This document shows positions 10,560 to 20,973 of a stretch of DNA of 35,000 nucleotides, in pieces; position 1 is the stretch's first letter; every line of letters starts with the position of its first letter. The DNA comes from Chrysomallon squamiferum (lineage: Eukaryota; Mollusca; Gastropoda; Neomphalida; Peltospiridae), in contig CM022665.1 of NCBI GenBank assembly GCA_012295275.1, forward strand, positions 43,728,652 to 43,763,651. Reading direction: 5' to 3'. Position numbers and translations under genes: made by a program. Below the pieces are notes generated by a model. That model searched no databases. It was not told where the DNA came from and saw nothing but the letters and a program-made list of their open reading frames with translations.

Positions 10560-11090
10560 AACTACCATTTCAAGATAAGTAAGACAAAAATAAATAAAAA
10601 CATAAATAAATGAATCAATGAATGAATGATATTAATATATAAATAATAAACGATATTTTATAATTAAATAATATTAAATAAATAGAGAACATATAATTAT
10701 ATTTTAACTTTTCTCTCTAACTCATGTTCTAACAAAACATTGCCTTAGTTCACTGCAGCAGTGTTTCAAATTGTCAGTGTTTATTTATTTATTTAGTTAT
10801 TTATTTATTTATTTGTTTGTTTGTTTATGTACTAACTGTCTAGTATTTTTAAAACCTTGACCAATACATTATAATTCGTAAATTCATAATTTATTTATTC
10901 TTTTTTTTTTTTTTTTTATTTAATATCATTCATTATTTATTTAACTGATATCATTCATTCATTTATTCATTATTTATTTAATATCATTCATTATTTAACT
11001 GATATCATTCATTCATTCATTTATTTTATTTAGTTATTTATTGTATTTACTTTCATTATTTATTTATTTTAAATTACTTTTTCTTTTTCG
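10560..11090. repeat. Degenerate (TTTA)n/(TTCA)n region with 58-bp duplication
   Basis: AT-rich tetranucleotide-like sequence. Units beginning TAATATCATTCATTATTTA start at 10921 and again at 10979, giving a 58-bp tandem duplication. Poly-T sits at about 10901-10917. There is no gene. Confidence 0.75.
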
Positions 11091-11389
11091 CCATCGTTTT
11101 TCTTCACAGACATATTTTTTTTACATTTTAATTATTTTCAATAAGCCACTAATTTACCCATGACTGAGCCTATCATCTAACATTACCACATTATCGGGGT
11201 TGTTATTTTTACGTTTTACTTTTTAAAAGTTTAAAGTTTGACGACAGGTGTGAAGAGCTGGTTTCAATCTGCAGTTGCGTGAAAACCTTTAATGTCTGTC
11301 TGAATGTTATCTGTTATCGTGGTAATCCAGATTTCATTAGCGAGTTTTCTGCCGACCACCCACCAAACGTACAAACATACAAACATACA
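11091..11389. other. Unique AT-rich stretch
   Basis: No gene, RNA or clear repeat is recognised. The sequence near 11245-11360 is less AT-rich but its frames lack coding character. Confidence 0.6.
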
Positions 11390-11515
11390 TACAGACAGAC
11401 AGACAGACAGACAGACAGCAGGTAATTCGGTTACGTCAGTACTTATTGTTATCCACGTACTCAGATTTTTTTTTTTTTTTTTTTTTTTTTTATTTTTTTT
11501 TTTTTTTTTTTTTTT
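11390..11515. repeat. (ACAG)n and long poly-T
   Basis: ACAG units fill 11390-11419. A 50-base T run with one A interruption fills 11466-11515. Confidence 0.9.
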
Positions 11516-11595
11516 CTGCTCTCCTCTTTTTGCCCCGCCCTGCCACCTTGTCGAAAACAACACCCTCTGGCAGGTTCAGTGAGTCGATCAGGTTT

Positions 11596-11935
11596 CATGG
11601 GCGGGTCCAGAATTTCTCCAAGGGGGAGGGAGGGGACGCTGTCAGTGAGTGGGTGTAACTTTAAAGATGAAAATGGTTTTGTTACGGGGAAGAAAATGGT
11701 GTCATAAAAGAACCGACAACAAAAACAACAACAACCACAAAAAACAATAATAATAATACATACATACATACATACATACATACATACATACATACATACA
11801 TACATACATGCATGCATGCATAAATACATACATAGATACATACTTAAATACATACATACATACATAAATACATAAATGCATACATGACAAATACATGTAT
11901 ATGACAAAAATATACAAACATATATATACACACAC

Positions 11936-12003
<68 letters not shown>

Positions 12004-12048
12004 GTATGTATGTATGTATGTGTATATATATATATGTATATGTATGTA

Positions 12049-12120
<72 letters not shown>

Positions 12121-12302
12121 TAGATAGATAGATAGACAGATAGATATGCATAGTTAGATTAGTGTAAAAAGAATCATTACTTAAATATTAAATAATGAAC
12201 AGATACGTATTTTTTTACAGAAAAAAAAACAAATCTGGAAAAAAAGGGATGAGCCTTTACGCCCTATCCTCCCCCCCACCCCACCCCTGGATCCTCCCGA
12301 AG
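11596..12302. mobile_element. Doubtful transposon remnant with inverted ends
   Basis: CATGGGCGGGTCCAG at 11596-11610 and, inverted, CCTGGATCCTCCCGAAG at 12286-12302 both resemble the GGGGCGGATCCAGG type of end reported for some animal DNA transposons, each followed inward by a G-rich (or C-rich) stretch. Between them lies mainly a microsatellite. The ends match each other only partly and no target duplication is seen, so this may be two unrelated remnants. Confidence 0.2.
11755..12147. repeat. Composite microsatellite (CATA)n-(TA)n-(TATG)n-(TA)n-(GACA)n-(GATA)n
   Basis: CATA units run from 11757 to about 11885, (TA)n at 11938-11997, TATG units to 12050, (TA)n at 12058-12087, and GACA/GATA units at 12090-12147. 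CATA and TATG are reverse complements, so the block can fold back around the first (TA)n. ORFs of up to 156 codons over it are repeat artefacts. Confidence 0.95.
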
Positions 12303-12622
12303 TGGTTCTGGAAGGATTTATTTTGACTGCAGACGGTTCACACAACATGGCAGCGACATACAAAATATACAAACTGAAAGCATTAGCTACAGTGTAATAA
12401 AAATGTTACCTACATCGTGAGATACATTGTTTTTCTAACGTCTTATCTGATAAGAGAGGGTGCAGAAAGCTGAATAAATAGCGTAATGTGTGGCAAAACA
12501 GCACAATGTTAGTTGTTGTGTGTTTTTTTTTTTTTTTTGCTTCTTGAAAGACGTGAAAGATTCCTCTTCCACAGCTGTATTTCGGAAGAGGATAACAATC
12601 TCTTTTGTATGTGTGTTTTAAA
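12148..12622. other. Unique stretch with C-rich run
   Basis: No gene is recognised. A C-rich run lies at 12270-12288 and poly-T at about 12523-12538. The remainder is unremarkable. Confidence 0.6.
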
Positions 12623-12636
12623 TGTGTGTGTGTGTG

Positions 12637-12730
<94 letters not shown>

Positions 12731-12752
12731 TTATACACACACACACACACAC
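12623..12752. repeat. Compound (TG)n-(GA)n-(AC)n microsatellite
   Basis: TG units at about 12623-12636 are followed by GA units at 12640-12727 and AC units at 12734-12752. The TG and AC ends are reverse complements flanking a homopurine core. Confidence 0.95.
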
Positions 12753-13640
12753 AAATATATATATGTATATGTATGGTATGAGTGTAAATATATACTCATA
12801 CAAACATTGATATAGAGATAATTATATAGGAAAAAAAAAAAAGATTTAGACTGAGATAGACAGATAAATAAAGAAAGTCTGTATATAAATATTAAATAAG
12901 AGTATTTATATATAAATGTGTTTGAGAGAGGGAGATAAAGAGATTGAAAAAGAAAGATGGAAATATAGATAAATACACAAACACACACATTCATTCACAT
13001 CTGTATACAAGCATGCACATACACATATCCTTAACACATAATTACAAACACAAAGGAAAACGTACAGTTACATCCATGTATAATAAAAGTAAATATGCAA
13101 CACTGGAACATAAATAAAAGATGAAGCAAAATGATTACTTCTAGATTCGACCGTTCATTTTCTTTCGTTTCGAATTTTATGTCATTTTATGTCAAACTGA
13201 TTAGAATGGGAAAAACAATAGAAAGATTAGTATCGATATGAAAAAGTAGATTCTATTAAGATTTTTGCCGAATATATATATATAAAACAATTAAAAAACA
13301 TAAAATTAATTTAACATGAAGTTGGGGAAGAAAACCAGACCAACGGAAAGATATAATGTACTGCGAGTGTAAATAAAGAGTCAGGGACAGAAATATGAGG
13401 GACAAACATAAGGAACAGGGATAGATATAAGCACTAGATAAAAAGTCTGCGAAAGGATATGATTTCAGACGATAGAAATGTTCGTGATTGAATGGGGGTT
13501 AACGTTTCACACGCAATTCAGTTGTTCTAGCGATAATCTACGTGTTTTGTGTGTTTTTTTCCAGCGAGTGTCCAAATGTATTTAGAATTCTAGGAATGAC
13601 GGAGCAAACCAAGCACGCATTTAATACACAGTTAACTTTA
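12753..13640. other. AT-rich non-coding stretch
   Basis: No gene is seen. The part to about 13020 has degenerate TA/CA/GA units. From 13020 to 13640 the sequence is mostly unique, AT-rich, with stops in all frames. Confidence 0.7.
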
Positions 13641-13930
13641 CCACGAGGCACGGGAAGAATGGTTAGAAACATGTTTTTCTAGCGAAACATCTCCACAAGC
13701 TGTTTTTTGTCGTCTGATGATTTGACGTTGAGGTTTGTGGGAGGAGCTAAAGTCTCGCACTTGCACGTGATCATTTTCCGCGGGTTTTGCGATTCGAAGA
13801 AACGGGACTGACTTAATCAATCCGTCTGTCCAATCGCTTTGCTTTTAAACATCCTCTTCGTCTGATTAATGTGTTTTTTTTTTTTCTTTCGTTCTTTTTT
13901 TTTTCCGGGTCTGTTATTTTAGACCGGTGG
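13641..13930. promoter_or_regulatory. CpG-retaining island with E-box
   Basis: Non-repetitive sequence containing CACGTGATCA at 13764-13773, identical to the 10-mer at 9677-9686. CCGCGGG follows at 13779-13785. A 60-codon ORF on the minus strand has no domain I can name. Regulatory function is inferred from the motif and base composition. Confidence 0.25.
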
Positions 13931-14640
13931 GAAAAACACAGCAATCGGACACTGTAAATTTAACGTCCCATAAGCAGCCAGGTCATTTGTGTCAGAGTGA
14001 GCCTCGCTTCCGTATGTGAAGGTCAAACAAACATGTCAGATGACAAGAGAGAACAACTGTCATTGGTTATTTATGACATGTTATCTGTACAGCAGTTTAC
14101 GCTTGCTGTTTGTGATGGGTATTGTTAGCTGTCTCGTTCAACAAAAAACAATACTGGTTTAGCTTTGTTGTTCCAACGAATATTGTTAATCAGACAAATT
14201 TATGTGTTTCCTGCATGCTGTCGCACATATACATACGTATACCTATCTGTCTATTTATCTATCGAGATATATTGGCTTACATATATAAATCATTTTACTG
14301 ACATCGTTGTTAAGGAAAAAAAAATAATTTGTTGCTCTCTTATACTTTTTTTTTTTTTTTTTTTACCAGTTTTATTATTAAAATTAGTGATAGTCTTGCT
14401 AATAATGTGAATTATTTATTCGTCTATTCTGTGGTATATATATATATATATATTCTACATTTTTAAAACTAGAGCGTGTAAATAAAAAAAATATAAATTT
14501 ATTCCTTTGTTTTGTCGACTATTTGTAAATTTGTAACTTAATACATATCCATGTGTCCATCAACTTACTTGTTTATATTCATGATGTATTCTTACTTACT
14601 TAATTTCATACTTACCTTCTGTATCTGTAGGTCTTTAATT
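13931..14640. other. Unique stretch, no gene recognised
   Basis: Mostly unique sequence with poly-T at about 14346-14364 and (TA)n at about 14433-14452. No coding exon, RNA or transposon end was identified. Confidence 0.6.
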
Positions 14641-14653
14641 ATCTGTGTTAGTC

Positions 14654-14752
14654 TTTGTCTGTCTGCCAGTCTGTCAGTCTGGTTATCTTTCTGTTTGTAT
14701 GCCTGTATATATATATGTCTGTACATCATCTGTCTGTATATGTGTCTGTTTA

Positions 14753-14788
<36 letters not shown>

Positions 14789-14808
14789 TCGACACACACA
14801 TATATGTA

Positions 14809-14842
<34 letters not shown>

Positions 14843-15045
14843 GATAGATAGAGATAGATAGATAAGTAGATAGATAGATAGACAGATAGATAAATAAGTA
14901 GATAGATAGATAGACAGATAGATAAATAAGTAGATAGATAGATAGACTGGGAGACAGACAGACAGACAGATGGATAGACAGACATATAGACAGACAGATA
15001 GACAGATAGACATATAGACAGACAGACAGACAGACAGACAGATAG
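14654..15045. repeat. Tetranucleotide inverted repeat (TCTG/TATC)n-(TA)n-(GATA/GACA)n
   Basis: TCTG and TATC units at 14654-14790 are followed by (TA)n at about 14820-14841, then GATA and GACA units to 15045. The two sides are reverse complements, so either strand can form a large hairpin. Within the right side a 32-bp unit starting AAGTAGATAGATAG repeats at about 14864, 14896 and 14928. Tyrosine/leucine/serine ORFs here are artefacts. Confidence 0.95.
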
Positions 15046-15500
15046 ATGCAAATTAGGCGTCTTTATTGAACTTTGAGAGAAAATGGAGAAGTTTCAGAAC
15101 GGCTGACTGACTAATTGAATCATGGGACTCTTGTTTACCCTTCTTCTTTCGCAGTGTGAAAACAGAGCCACTCGGCGTCAATCTTATCGATGTAAGTGTT
15201 AAAACAACACGAAGGGAATTGTTAGAAACACACCTTTGGTAGCTACAGACATATAATATACTGTGTCTGTGTTACGTGGATCTGTTACGCTCATACGCCC
15301 AGAAGAGAATGCTACTCCTCACAGGATCCACATTTTGTAAACAGGAGAATGTCGAGCAATACCTCTACGTTTCCCCTAATCGGCAGTTTGTTTCGTTTCT
15401 GTAAATGATGTGTTAGAGTTGTCACCCTTTTGTGTGTGTGACAGGTGGCGTTCGGTGATGGCGGTAATGGATGGGATGTGTGGCAAAGAAAAATATAGTA
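15046..15500. other. Unique stretch, no gene recognised
   Basis: Non-repetitive sequence with moderate CpG. Two overlapping minus-strand ORFs (about 73-83 codons) extend into the adjacent AAAT tract and have low-complexity ends. I see no domain. Confidence 0.5.
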
Positions 15501-15570
15501 ATAATAAAATAAAATAATAAATAAATAAATAAATAAATAAATAAAATAACAAATAAATAACAAATAATTG
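15501..15570. repeat. (AAAT)n tract
   Basis: AAAT and AACAAAT units for about 65 bases. Confidence 0.9.
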
Positions 15571-15675
15571 TAACGGTTCGTAATTAAACAGTGACATAAT
15601 TAAGTAGCTATCTTTCTTTAAAAATTACTTTATCTTATATCTTAAGAATTTGTTTTTTTATCTTATTTTTCATTA

Positions 15676-15679
15676 TTAA

Positions 15680-15722
<43 letters not shown>

Positions 15723-15724
15723 TT
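15676..15724. repeat. (ATT)n microsatellite
   Basis: An uninterrupted ATT tract of about 16 units. Confidence 0.95.
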
Positions 15725-15734
15725 AATTTACTAT

Positions 15735-15800
15735 ATGAAGTGATTAATTCACTGGCTTCAAGTTAGTAGCAGGTATCAAGATTCGATCTTGACACGAGGA
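15735..15800 (+). mobile_element. Possible tRNA-like SINE fragment
   Basis: TGGCTTCAAGTTAGTAGC is loosely A-box-like, and AAGATTCGATCTTG carries the TTCGA core of a B box. The spacing is shorter than in a tRNA and no body or tail is seen. The case is weak. Confidence 0.2.
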
Positions 15801-15818
15801 TCGTTTGCATCAACATCT

Positions 15819-15821
<3 letters not shown>

Positions 15822-15867
<46 letters not shown>
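15822..15867. repeat. (CT)n microsatellite
   Basis: A pure CT tract of about 23 units. Confidence 0.97.
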
Positions 15868-15869
<2 letters not shown>

Positions 15870-16054
15870 GTCTAATCTTCCCAACACACAAACACTAACA
15901 CAGTCTCGTTTAGATAACGTAGCTTTCACTTCACGGACACGAGAAAAAACGTATTTGAACTCTCCACGATGTAAAAATATGGTTCAGATGAGATAACAGA
16001 GATAAATTCCCTTTAAGGAAATTTTATGTGTCAGAAGACTAAAACGATAACGAG

Positions 16055-16087
<33 letters not shown>

Positions 16088-16420
16088 GTTAAAAAAGACA
16101 AAAAAAAAGACAATGGTTTCTTTATTCACGTATCTGATGATCTGGATAATTTGCATCAGGCAAGGAGTTATCGTTCTTTTGGTATTTACACATGGCGTGT
16201 TTGTGTGATTACGCAGATGCTTGTGGATTCCGTTACGTACTGAGATATGACACAAAATGTCGTAATTGTTTGATGTGTGTCTGTGTCTGAGTCTGAATTT
16301 ATGTTTCTGTTAAAGTCATATAAGTGTACTGTGCTGCGTCATACGTGTGTACTCATGCACGTGCATACATACATGCACACTCGCAAAGTCATGCGTGCAT
16401 ACATTAATACATGTAGTAAC
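15868..16420. other. Unique stretch with poly-A run
   Basis: No gene is recognised. Poly-A lies at 16055-16081. Short ORFs crossing the poly-A are rich in lysine or phenylalanine and are artefacts. Sequence from 16280 to 16400 has CA/TG-rich words and CACGTG at 16358-16363. Confidence 0.6.
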
Positions 16421-16480
16421 AATAATAATAATAATAATGATAACAACAACAATAATAATAATAATAATAATAATATTAAT
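16421..16480. repeat. (AAT)n tract
   Basis: AAT and AAC triplets from 16421 to about 16478. Confidence 0.9.
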
Positions 16481-16565
16481 GTTTATAAAAGATACGTACA
16501 TACACACATACAGACACATATACGTATATACATACATTGATATATTCATAAATCCATCCATACAA

Positions 16566-16838
16566 GCAATACAGTACAGTACAGTACAATACAGTGCAAT
16601 ACAATACAATATAATAATACAATAATACAATACAGTAATACAATACAGTAATACAATACAATGATACAATACAATAATACAACACAATAATACAACACAA
16701 TAATATAATACAATACAACAATACAATACAATAATATACTACACTACACTACAATACAATAAAACAATAAAATAATACAATACAATAATACACTACAATA
16801 CAAATACAATACAATACAATACAGAACACCACAATACA
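16566..16838. repeat. Pentanucleotide (ACAAT)n array
   Basis: About 270 bases are built from ACAAT with variants ACAGT and ACACT, often interrupted by an extra AAT to give 8-bp CAATAATA units. Read on the minus strand the unit gives YCIVL-type ORFs of up to 136 codons, which I treat as artefacts because every frame is open. Confidence 0.95.
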
Positions 16839-17394
16839 TGCAAACACATGTGTTAACATGCAGCAAACTGTAAGGCTGAAATTTTATCTCTTTGTTTTTC
16901 AGTTCCGGCATTTCTCCTCTTCTTTTTAAAATCTTTTTTCTTTTTCTCCTATGTATTTTTTTTTAATTTTTAATTTTTATTTTTTTTAAAAAGCACAAAG
17001 ATCCTTCACGGAAGACATTTTTCCCACCGAACTGTTTACAGTTGGAGTTGTTGTGGGAGTACGAAGATGACGTCGAACACGTGTTGCAACATTCAACGCC
17101 GACTCCGTCAGTTTTTCCCAAAGAAGCGCGTACACGTGTGAACGCTCGCGCAGTGCAGACACATGGCGCATGCACGCAAAACAACCTTTTACTGGAGGGA
17201 AAAACAGAAGAAAAAAAAAAAAAAATGAAGAAGAAAAATAGAAAAAGGAAAAAAGAAAGAAAGGAAAGAAAGATGCATTAGTTCTTAGGTTTCTGAAGTG
17301 ATTTTACGTTTGAGAATTCGACATTATTATTTTTTATTATTTTTTTTTAATTTTTTTCAGTCGTGTGAAAAATGACAAGACTTCGGTTCGGTTA
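16839..17394. other. Unique stretch, CpG-containing at 17040-17180
   Basis: T-rich sequence to about 16990 is followed by a CpG-containing part with CACGTG at 17078-17083 and 17133-17138. Two overlapping minus-strand ORFs and one plus-strand ORF share this part; none has a recognisable domain. Poly-A and GAAA-rich sequence follows at 17205-17275. Confidence 0.5.
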
Positions 17395-17515
17395 GCGACC
17401 TGAGGCAACAAGTTACGTCGTGGTTTGAGCTGTGGATGATGCGCTGAGGGTTTTAGGATCGATCCGTGATAGTGGAAGCTTTGAGATATTTTCATTTGTT
17501 TTACGTTCCACAGAG
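17395..17515 (+). mobile_element. Decayed tRNA-derived SINE-like fragment
   Basis: TAGGATCGATCC at 17454-17465 is a recognisable degenerate B box (GGTTCGANTCC type) preceded by GATGATGCGCTGAGGG. The arrangement resembles the tRNA-related head of SINEs common in molluscs. The A box is unclear and no body or tail is preserved, so this is a remnant at best. Confidence 0.35.
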
Positions 17516-17561
17516 AATAGAATTACAGAATGGAATTAAATGAGATATGTAGTGTTTTAGT

Positions 17562-17566
<5 letters not shown>

Positions 17567-17637
<71 letters not shown>

Positions 17638-17649
17638 GAAGAAGAAGAA
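17567..17649. repeat. (AAT)n microsatellite ending in (GAA)n
   Basis: AAT units to 17637, followed by four GAA units. Confidence 0.97.
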
Positions 17650-17880
17650 TGATATAACAAGAAAAATAACCAAAAACATAGAAATAAATTGTAAAAACAA
17701 AAATCAATCAAATTTTCAAACAAAAAAAAACAATATTTCATCAATATTACTATAGCAATAATAGCAACAAAAGTAATAGGTAGTAGTAGTAGCAGTGGTA
17801 GTAGTAGTAGTATTAATAGTAAATGGTAATAATAACGATAATGATAAAAATGATTAATAATGATGATGAGAATAATAAAA
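17650..17880. repeat. Degenerate triplet region (AGT)n, (AAT)n, (GAT)n
   Basis: AGT units lie at about 17780-17815, with AAT and GAT triplets around them. Confidence 0.75.
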
Positions 17881-17884
17881 ACGA

Positions 17885-17961
17885 AATAACAGATACATAT
17901 ATATGTATATATACATATACATATGTTTATATATACATATTTTCTTTATACACACACATAT

Positions 17962-18034
<73 letters not shown>

Positions 18035-18050
18035 TATATATATAAATATA
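17885..18050. repeat. (TA)n/(AC)n compound microsatellite
   Basis: TA-rich sequence with TACATA words, then a long (TA)n at 17969-18021, (CA)n to about 18033, and TA units to 18050. Confidence 0.95.
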
Positions 18051-18179
18051 TTACATAACCCCATTCTCTCCTCTTTCACTTTCAACCCTCTTCTTCTTCT
18101 CCTTCTCTTCCTCTTTGCACCAGATGCTAATCTTATCTACAGAGAAAAATAAAACATAAATTTTAAATTTTTCGACAGT

Positions 18180-18430
18180 TGAAGAACTAATTTGCCTTCT
18201 GGTGTCTGGATTTCATTTGTTTGTAATAAATATGCCACGACGCTTTGATTTTTCCCATGTAACGTTGTTGTTACACATCTGCCGGGCGAGCGAGGAAAAG
18301 CGAAAAACACATTCCTCCAGCAGACGTCTCTGCCAATGACGTGAGCGCGACCCGGACCGTGGGAACGCACGTGCTTTCCGTGCGCCCCGGAACGTGTATG
18401 ACGCAGCGTGTTGACGATTTATTAATGTTA
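18180..18430. promoter_or_regulatory. CpG-rich island
   Basis: One of the most CpG-rich stretches, at 18270-18420, with repeated GCGCG, CCGG and CACGTG (18368-18373) words. A 77-codon minus-strand ORF crosses it without a recognisable domain. It could be an unmethylated regulatory island or the edge of a promoter. No TATA or coding start is convincing. Confidence 0.3.
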
Positions 18431-18446
18431 TATCATTGGGGGTTAT

Positions 18447-18516
18447 TTTTTTTTTTTTTTTTGTTTGTTGTGTGCATGTAGGAAGGAAATTGGTATATTC
18501 TTTATGTGTGTGTGTT

Positions 18517-18573
<57 letters not shown>
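18447..18573. repeat. Poly-T, (TG)n and (CT)n
   Basis: Poly-T at about 18447-18462, TG units at 18505-18514 and CT units at 18519-18573. Confidence 0.95.
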
Positions 18574-18581
<8 letters not shown>

Positions 18582-18781
18582 TTACTGTTTTCATTGTAAG
18601 CAAATACAGAAGGTTGTAATATGTGTTAATTTTCAAATTATAAAGATTAAGAATAATTCAGTTCTAAAATTTTCAGTTCCTGTTTAATTACACTTATAAG
18701 TATGTATATGATATATTCTTAAATATTTTAAATTTTAGAATAAATAAGCAGAATTACATAGATTTTATTATTTTATTATGA

Positions 18782-18822
18782 TTATAATTATAATTATTAT
18801 TATTATTATTATTATAATTATT
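18782..18822. repeat. (ATT)n/(ATA) tract
   Basis: ATT triplets with TAATTA interruptions for about 40 bases. Confidence 0.85.
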
Positions 18823-18824
18823 AA

Positions 18825-19080
18825 CACCGGATCTGACATTTACTGCGGACTGATATGCGCGGCGTGACTTTCAGCATGGAGTAGTCTCCCGTCGAAACGT
18901 TCTCACAGCCAGTGAGGCGAAGACTGTATCGCGGCTCTTACAGGGGTCAGCCGAGGTCACGTGAAAAAGAAAAAACGTCATAAAAAAACGTCATAAAAGA
19001 CGTCATAAAAGCTATCTGGGTGTATATTACGATACACGAGTACGTGTATCTTTTGTAACCGTATCCTGGCAACGTTACTT
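18825..19080. promoter_or_regulatory. CpG-rich island with three ACGTCATAAAA repeats
   Basis: GAGGTCACGTGA at 18953-18964 combines AGGTCA with CACGTG. It is followed by three copies of ACGTCATAAAA at 18975-18985, 18988-18998 and 19000-19010, spaced 13 and 12 bases. Read on minus, TTTTATGACGT joins a TTTATGAC word like posterior-Hox/Cdx sites to a CRE half-site TGACGT. The flanks are non-repetitive and CpG-rich. Enhancer activity is inferred. Confidence 0.35.
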
Positions 19081-19689
19081 TCCAGATTCATGCTTGATCG
19101 ACGCGAATTAAAAACACCGTATCTCTCTTTCTCTCTCTTTCTCATTGACGCCATTTTGTTTTATAATTTTAAAGAATTCTTTTTATTTTTTTTATTTTTA
19201 TTTTTTTATTTATTTTTTACTTTCTATATAAAACAGATGTTGCGCTTGGCATGTTGGTTATTCACCGCGTGGCGCTCAAGTCAGATAACACTGGCATTTC
19301 AAAACCCATGTGACAAACTTTAACTGTGTTGACATTAAAGCGAAAACAAAATGAAGTGGGGGTGTGTGTAAGATACGTATTTGATATATGTATATGTATA
19401 TATAATATATGTGTGTGGGTGTGGGCGGATGAGTGTATATGTGCATGTATATGTGTCTGGGGAATATGTAAAAAAAATAAAAAAATATATATATATGTGT
19501 GTGTGTACGTAAATTATAATAATTGTAATATGTTTATATGTAAAGGAAGGACAACCGGTTGAAAAAAGATAACGAAGGAGCGAAAAAGGAAGTGTGAGAG
19601 ACAAAGTTGGATAGAAAAAGAAAATATAGAAAGAGAGATAGAGAGAACATTGGAAAGAGAAATACAGAACCTGAAAGGCATAGGGAGCT
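19081..19689. other. T-rich then TG/TA-rich non-coding stretch
   Basis: No gene is recognised. T-rich sequence lies at 19180-19220 and TG/TA-rich words at 19350-19545. A 77-codon plus ORF at 19090-19323 includes phenylalanine-rich low-complexity sequence. Confidence 0.65.
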
Positions 19690-19745
19690 AGAGAGAGAGA
19701 GAGAGAGAGAGTGTGTATTTGTGTGTGTGTGTAAGCGAGAGAAAC

Positions 19746-19802
<57 letters not shown>

Positions 19803-19918
19803 TATTTGTGTGTGTGTGTGTGTATTTGTGTGTGTAAGCGAGAGAAAGTAGAAGCCAGAGAGAGAGATAGAGATAGTGTATTTGTGTGTATGTGTGAGAG
19901 AGAGAGAGAGAGTGTATT

Positions 19919-19985
<67 letters not shown>
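19690..19985. repeat. Higher-order (GA)n/(TG)n minisatellite
   Basis: Blocks of GA alternate with a conserved linker GTGTATTTGTGTG at about 19713, 19800, 19820, 19876 and 19912. Two linkers are followed by GTGTAAGCGAGAGAAA. The whole is a tandem array of a compound unit rather than one simple microsatellite. The 240-codon and 155-codon minus-strand ORFs of serine/leucine and threonine/histidine are artefacts. Confidence 0.9.
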
Positions 19986-19989
<4 letters not shown>

Positions 19990-20386
19990 AGCGTAGTACA
20001 TCCAAATATCAACGTCAAATTATTAACTTTATTTTCACAAGTGATCATCACACACACAACAAGCAGTCACACTACAACCACTTAGTAACGTGTTTTATTT
20101 TTCTTCACCACAAACATTTTCTCCTCACCGCACGATGCTGTCAGTGTTTGGTCGCAATTGCTAACACGCCAGCACCGCGTACGTAGGAAATACCTCTGTG
20201 AGTAGACGTCTTTACGTGACTGAAGAGAAAAAAGAATTTTTGACATAACGCAAGAGATGGCGCGTTGATTCAGTTAAATAATAATTAAAACAAAATGATC
20301 TTGTTTATGTATATCTATCTGTCGGTTCTTTGATCTGTCAGGTTATGTTTGTATTGCTGCGTCTCCAGTCCGTTCTTTCATGTTGA
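19986..20386. other. Unique stretch, no gene recognised
   Basis: Non-repetitive sequence with moderate CpG around 20110-20220. No coding or RNA feature is evident. Confidence 0.6.
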
Positions 20387-20552
20387 TTTTTTTTTTTTTT
20401 TTTTTTTTTGTATATTTTTGGTTTCAGTTTGTTTTATCTCATTTTGTTTCATTCATTCATTTGTTCAGACTTTCTTTTTATTTATTTGTTTTTTTATTCG
20501 TTTATTAAATTTCATGTATTACTTCAGTTTGAATAAATGTTTTAGCATTCAT

Positions 20553-20598
<46 letters not shown>

Positions 20599-20750
20599 CC
20601 ATCTTTCCATCCATCCATATATACACTCATACATACATACATACATACAATACATACCCCATATAATACATACAAATGTACTTACTGCATGCATACATAT
20701 AAACAGACATACACATACATACATACATATACACATATATACATACATAC

Positions 20751-20795
<45 letters not shown>

Positions 20796-20830
20796 TACAC
20801 ATACAATACATACATAACACACACGCATAC
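20387..20830. repeat. Poly-T, (AC)n and (CATA)n
   Basis: Poly-T at 20387-20409, T-rich TTTG/TTCA sequence to 20520, (AC)n at 20556-20595, and CATA units at about 20629-20650 and 20710-20785, with AC units following. Confidence 0.9.
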
Positions 20831-20973
20831 AATACGATACATATACAACAACATCGACAACAGCAGTCTCAATGACAAAAAAAAAAACACTATATAAGCA
20901 AACTGAATGAATAAATTAACAAAAGATTAGAATCTGAACAGAAATCTTCGACATTAAAACCTCCTCTGTCAAT

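Noticed and set aside
16316-16726. 136-codon minus-strand ORF rich in cysteine, valine, isoleucine and tyrosine
   Set aside because: It translates the (ACAAT)n and (AAT)n arrays.
19335-20057. 240-codon minus-strand ORF of serine/leucine and threonine/histidine
   Set aside because: It is the translation of GA/TG repeats. Its non-repetitive ends show no domain and no splice context.
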